A model generated the notes under the pieces. It worked only from the letters and a program-made list of their open reading frames with translations. It did no database searches and had not been told where the DNA came from. Below, piece by piece: positions 62,431-64,000 of a stretch of 64,000 bases of DNA. The position numbers and the translations under genes are program-made. Each line of letters begins with the position of its first letter. Within the stretch, counting starts at the first letter, position 1. Source of the stretch: Diphasiastrum complanatum (lineage: Eukaryota; Streptophyta; Lycopodiopsida; Lycopodiales; Lycopodiaceae); assembly GCA_029204225.1 (NCBI GenBank), contig CM055108.1:17517779-17581778 (forward strand), read 5' to 3'.

Positions 62431-63147
62431 ACTTTATCGTCGATTTTTATCAAATCATTCTAAAGAGTCGTCTAAGATCCAATATTCGGTTTGGAAAGAT
62501 GTTATTTCTATGACAGAAGACTTTGAAGATAAAGGAACAACAAGGGTAAAGAAGGTTGAAGTTTGAAAAAAGCTCGATAATATGATTGAAGTGCACAACA
62601 ATAGAGTTTGTAGATGCAGTTCGGGTGGCTTGGGGCTTAGATCACATCACCCACTATATGGTAAGATACATTTGAACAGTGTCTTAAAATTTTATAATTT
62701 TAGTATAACTTGCTTGATAGATTCTAACCAATGCATAAATCTTTGATATTGCAGCACATACTAAGGCATCATGCATCATTTTTTGCAAAAAAGTATGGCA
62801 GTTTGAGTATATGGTCTTCACAAGGAATGGAGAAATCACATTGGCAGGCAAGAGCAGCATTTCATCGAAATACGCAACATGGTGGAACATCCTCAAAAAA
62901 TAGTTACATCATTCAGCTATTCCAATGGTTTTATAGACGAGCTCAAGTTCGATACACAACAAGATCAACTGAATATCAAAGATTCAAAAAAGCATGTAAA
63001 TTTATTGCCAAAATTAGATTGATGGCATTCAATAAAGATCAAACACGTGTGATAAAAAACTCTCAAATTTCACATACATTAAATGAAAAAGAGTACAATC
63101 ATTTTTTTTCATTGTCTCTAAGGACAATTTTTGTTGTGTGGTCATGA
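62431..63147 (+). pseudogene. HU-2 transposase-like gene, inverted C-terminal part
   Basis: On the plus strand: RRFLSNHSKESSK and SVWKDVISMTEDFEDKG, a stop near 62566, an intron ending GCAG|CAC at about 62754, then GSLSIWSSQGMEKSHWQAR, FHRNTQHGG and FQWFYRRAQVRY. It matches the HU-1 minus-strand gene at 31990-32615, but here lies on the opposite strand from its own N-terminal part (63386 up). Confidence 0.7.
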
Positions 63148-64000
63148 AGGAATTTTTTCTTATCATACGGAGTCAAAAATCGAGTGGATCGCCTTTTGCT
63201 CAAATCTATATATCCTGAAAGAATTGCCAGAGCAAAGGATCTCATAGGAACATTTTTTGGCACGTAATTAAACACTTTAAGAGCAACATCTCTTTTGACA
63301 AAAATGATTCTATATGTATTTTTTGGGTATTTATGCCCTTGGGCAAAATAAGATAGGGCCTTGATGGCCATGATTTTGACTCCTCCTATGCTAGGTTTAT
63401 TGCGTATGTTTCCTGTTTTTCCCAAAAGCTTTTCATCTTTTGTATTTTAACATGGCCTTTATGGAGGCCTGCTTTTGACAACACGTCCTCTAATTGAGCA
63501 ATTGCTTGTTTTGATGCTAACTCTGGCTTAGTATTCCATGCAAACAAGATATGAAGATATATTAATTTTTCTATGATCCTCACCTCTCCATGAAGTGTGC
63601 AAATATGCACATTTTGTAAAGGGATTGGTAGTACTGGTTTCCAGTTGGGATCTTCAATATCTCTTAAAACTCTTGTGTTCCTTGAAATGTCATTTGATGA
63701 TTTCATACAATATAGACATGGATGTTTCGAATTTGCTCCATGAGATACATTGAACATACATTTCAATGACTTCAGCTAAATGTCATTCCACCAAAAATTC
63801 ACACTTTTCAGGAACACTAAGTACTTTGCCATTCATATGATCCTTTATGATATCTGGATAACTTGTTTAGCTAAAAATCCAGGAAAGAACATCGTGATCC
63901 TGTTCAACATATGGATCACAAGTTTTTATGTATTCAAAACAATTACCAAAAGAAATTGCACATGAATAACAGCCATTTTTTACCTGAAAACATGCTAGCC
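63099..64000 (-). pseudogene. HU-2 transposase-like N-terminal part joined to plus-gene C-terminus
   Basis: On the minus strand: a decayed start (TSYPDIIKDHMNGK with stops near 63870), a small deletion replacing the AGDLK block, CMFNVSHGANSKHPCLYCMK (CxxC kept), HLHILFAWNTKPE, then KPSIGG. At about 63367 this joins in frame to IMAIKALSYF and IIFVKRDVALKV, which in HU-1 is the C-terminus of the plus-strand gene. The chimera results from the inversion. The element continues beyond the window. Confidence 0.68.

Larger units (their letters stand above)
58087..64000. mobile_element. HU-2: second copy of the histone/Ulp1 element (3' end outside window)
   Basis: Same gene order and strands as HU-1 from 58.1 kb: plus gene (58087-58985), minus Ulp1 gene (59163-60606), minus H3-like ORF (60607-60987), divergent CACGTG region, plus gene from 61984, transposase-like gene at the right. 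Protein identity with HU-1 is only moderate, so the two are old relatives rather than a recent duplication. A 0.94-kb inner segment is inverted relative to HU-1. Confidence 0.72.

Overview
This window is nuclear DNA of a land plant. The grounds are Ty1/Copia and Ty3/Gypsy retrotransposons with plant-type initiator-Met tRNA primer sites, GT-AG introns, very long CT/GA microsatellites, and one plant-specific Dof zinc-finger gene. I cannot fix the lineage; a large-genome or non-seed plant is possible, but that is a guess. Nearly everything is mobile DNA in nested layers. The only convincing host gene is the Dof-like transcription-factor gene at 51834..52787.

Layout. 1-5167: almost complete Copia (A1) whose 5' LTR lies outside the window, nested in a second Copia (B1, 5168-9592). 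9.6-11.5 kb: inverted LTR-like arms and CT/GA tracts. 11.5-18.6 kb: Gypsy remnants, with an integrase and a long coiled-coil ORF lying downstream of pol (minus strand). 18.7-34.9 kb: a large DNA-transposon-like element (my label HU-1), interrupted at 22523-28679 by an inverted, almost intact Copia (A2) with target duplication ATGAA. 35-43.5 kb: Copia-B2 between two copies of a dispersed repeat. 43.5-49.5 kb: Gypsy fragment, then Copia-C, complete with target duplication GTTTG. 49.5-51 kb: microsatellites. 51.8-52.8 kb: Dof gene. 54.7-56.4 kb: a further Gypsy/coiled-coil remnant. 58.1-64.0 kb: a second copy of the large element (HU-2), running off the end of the window.

The most interesting content is the HU family. 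HU-1 and HU-2 are diverged but share gene order: (i) a plus-strand gene ending in a possible beta-grasp segment; (ii) a minus-strand gene with an N-terminal histone-H3-like (CENH3-like) fold, a Pro/Ser-rich linker and a Ulp1/C48 cysteine protease spread over GT-AG exons; (iii) a divergent intergenic region packed with CACGTG palindromes; (iv) a plus-strand two-exon gene of unknown function; (v) a convergent minus-strand gene resembling a DDE-type transposase with a CxxC motif. In both copies the H3-like ORF and the linker that leads into the protease lie in the same reading frame, so an ancestral histone-protease fusion is possible. Both copies carry stops or frameshifts, HU-1 is also split by Copia-A2, and HU-2 has an internal inversion of about 0.94 kb. 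A mobile element carrying a histone H3 variant together with a SUMO-protease-like enzyme is, as far as I know, not described.
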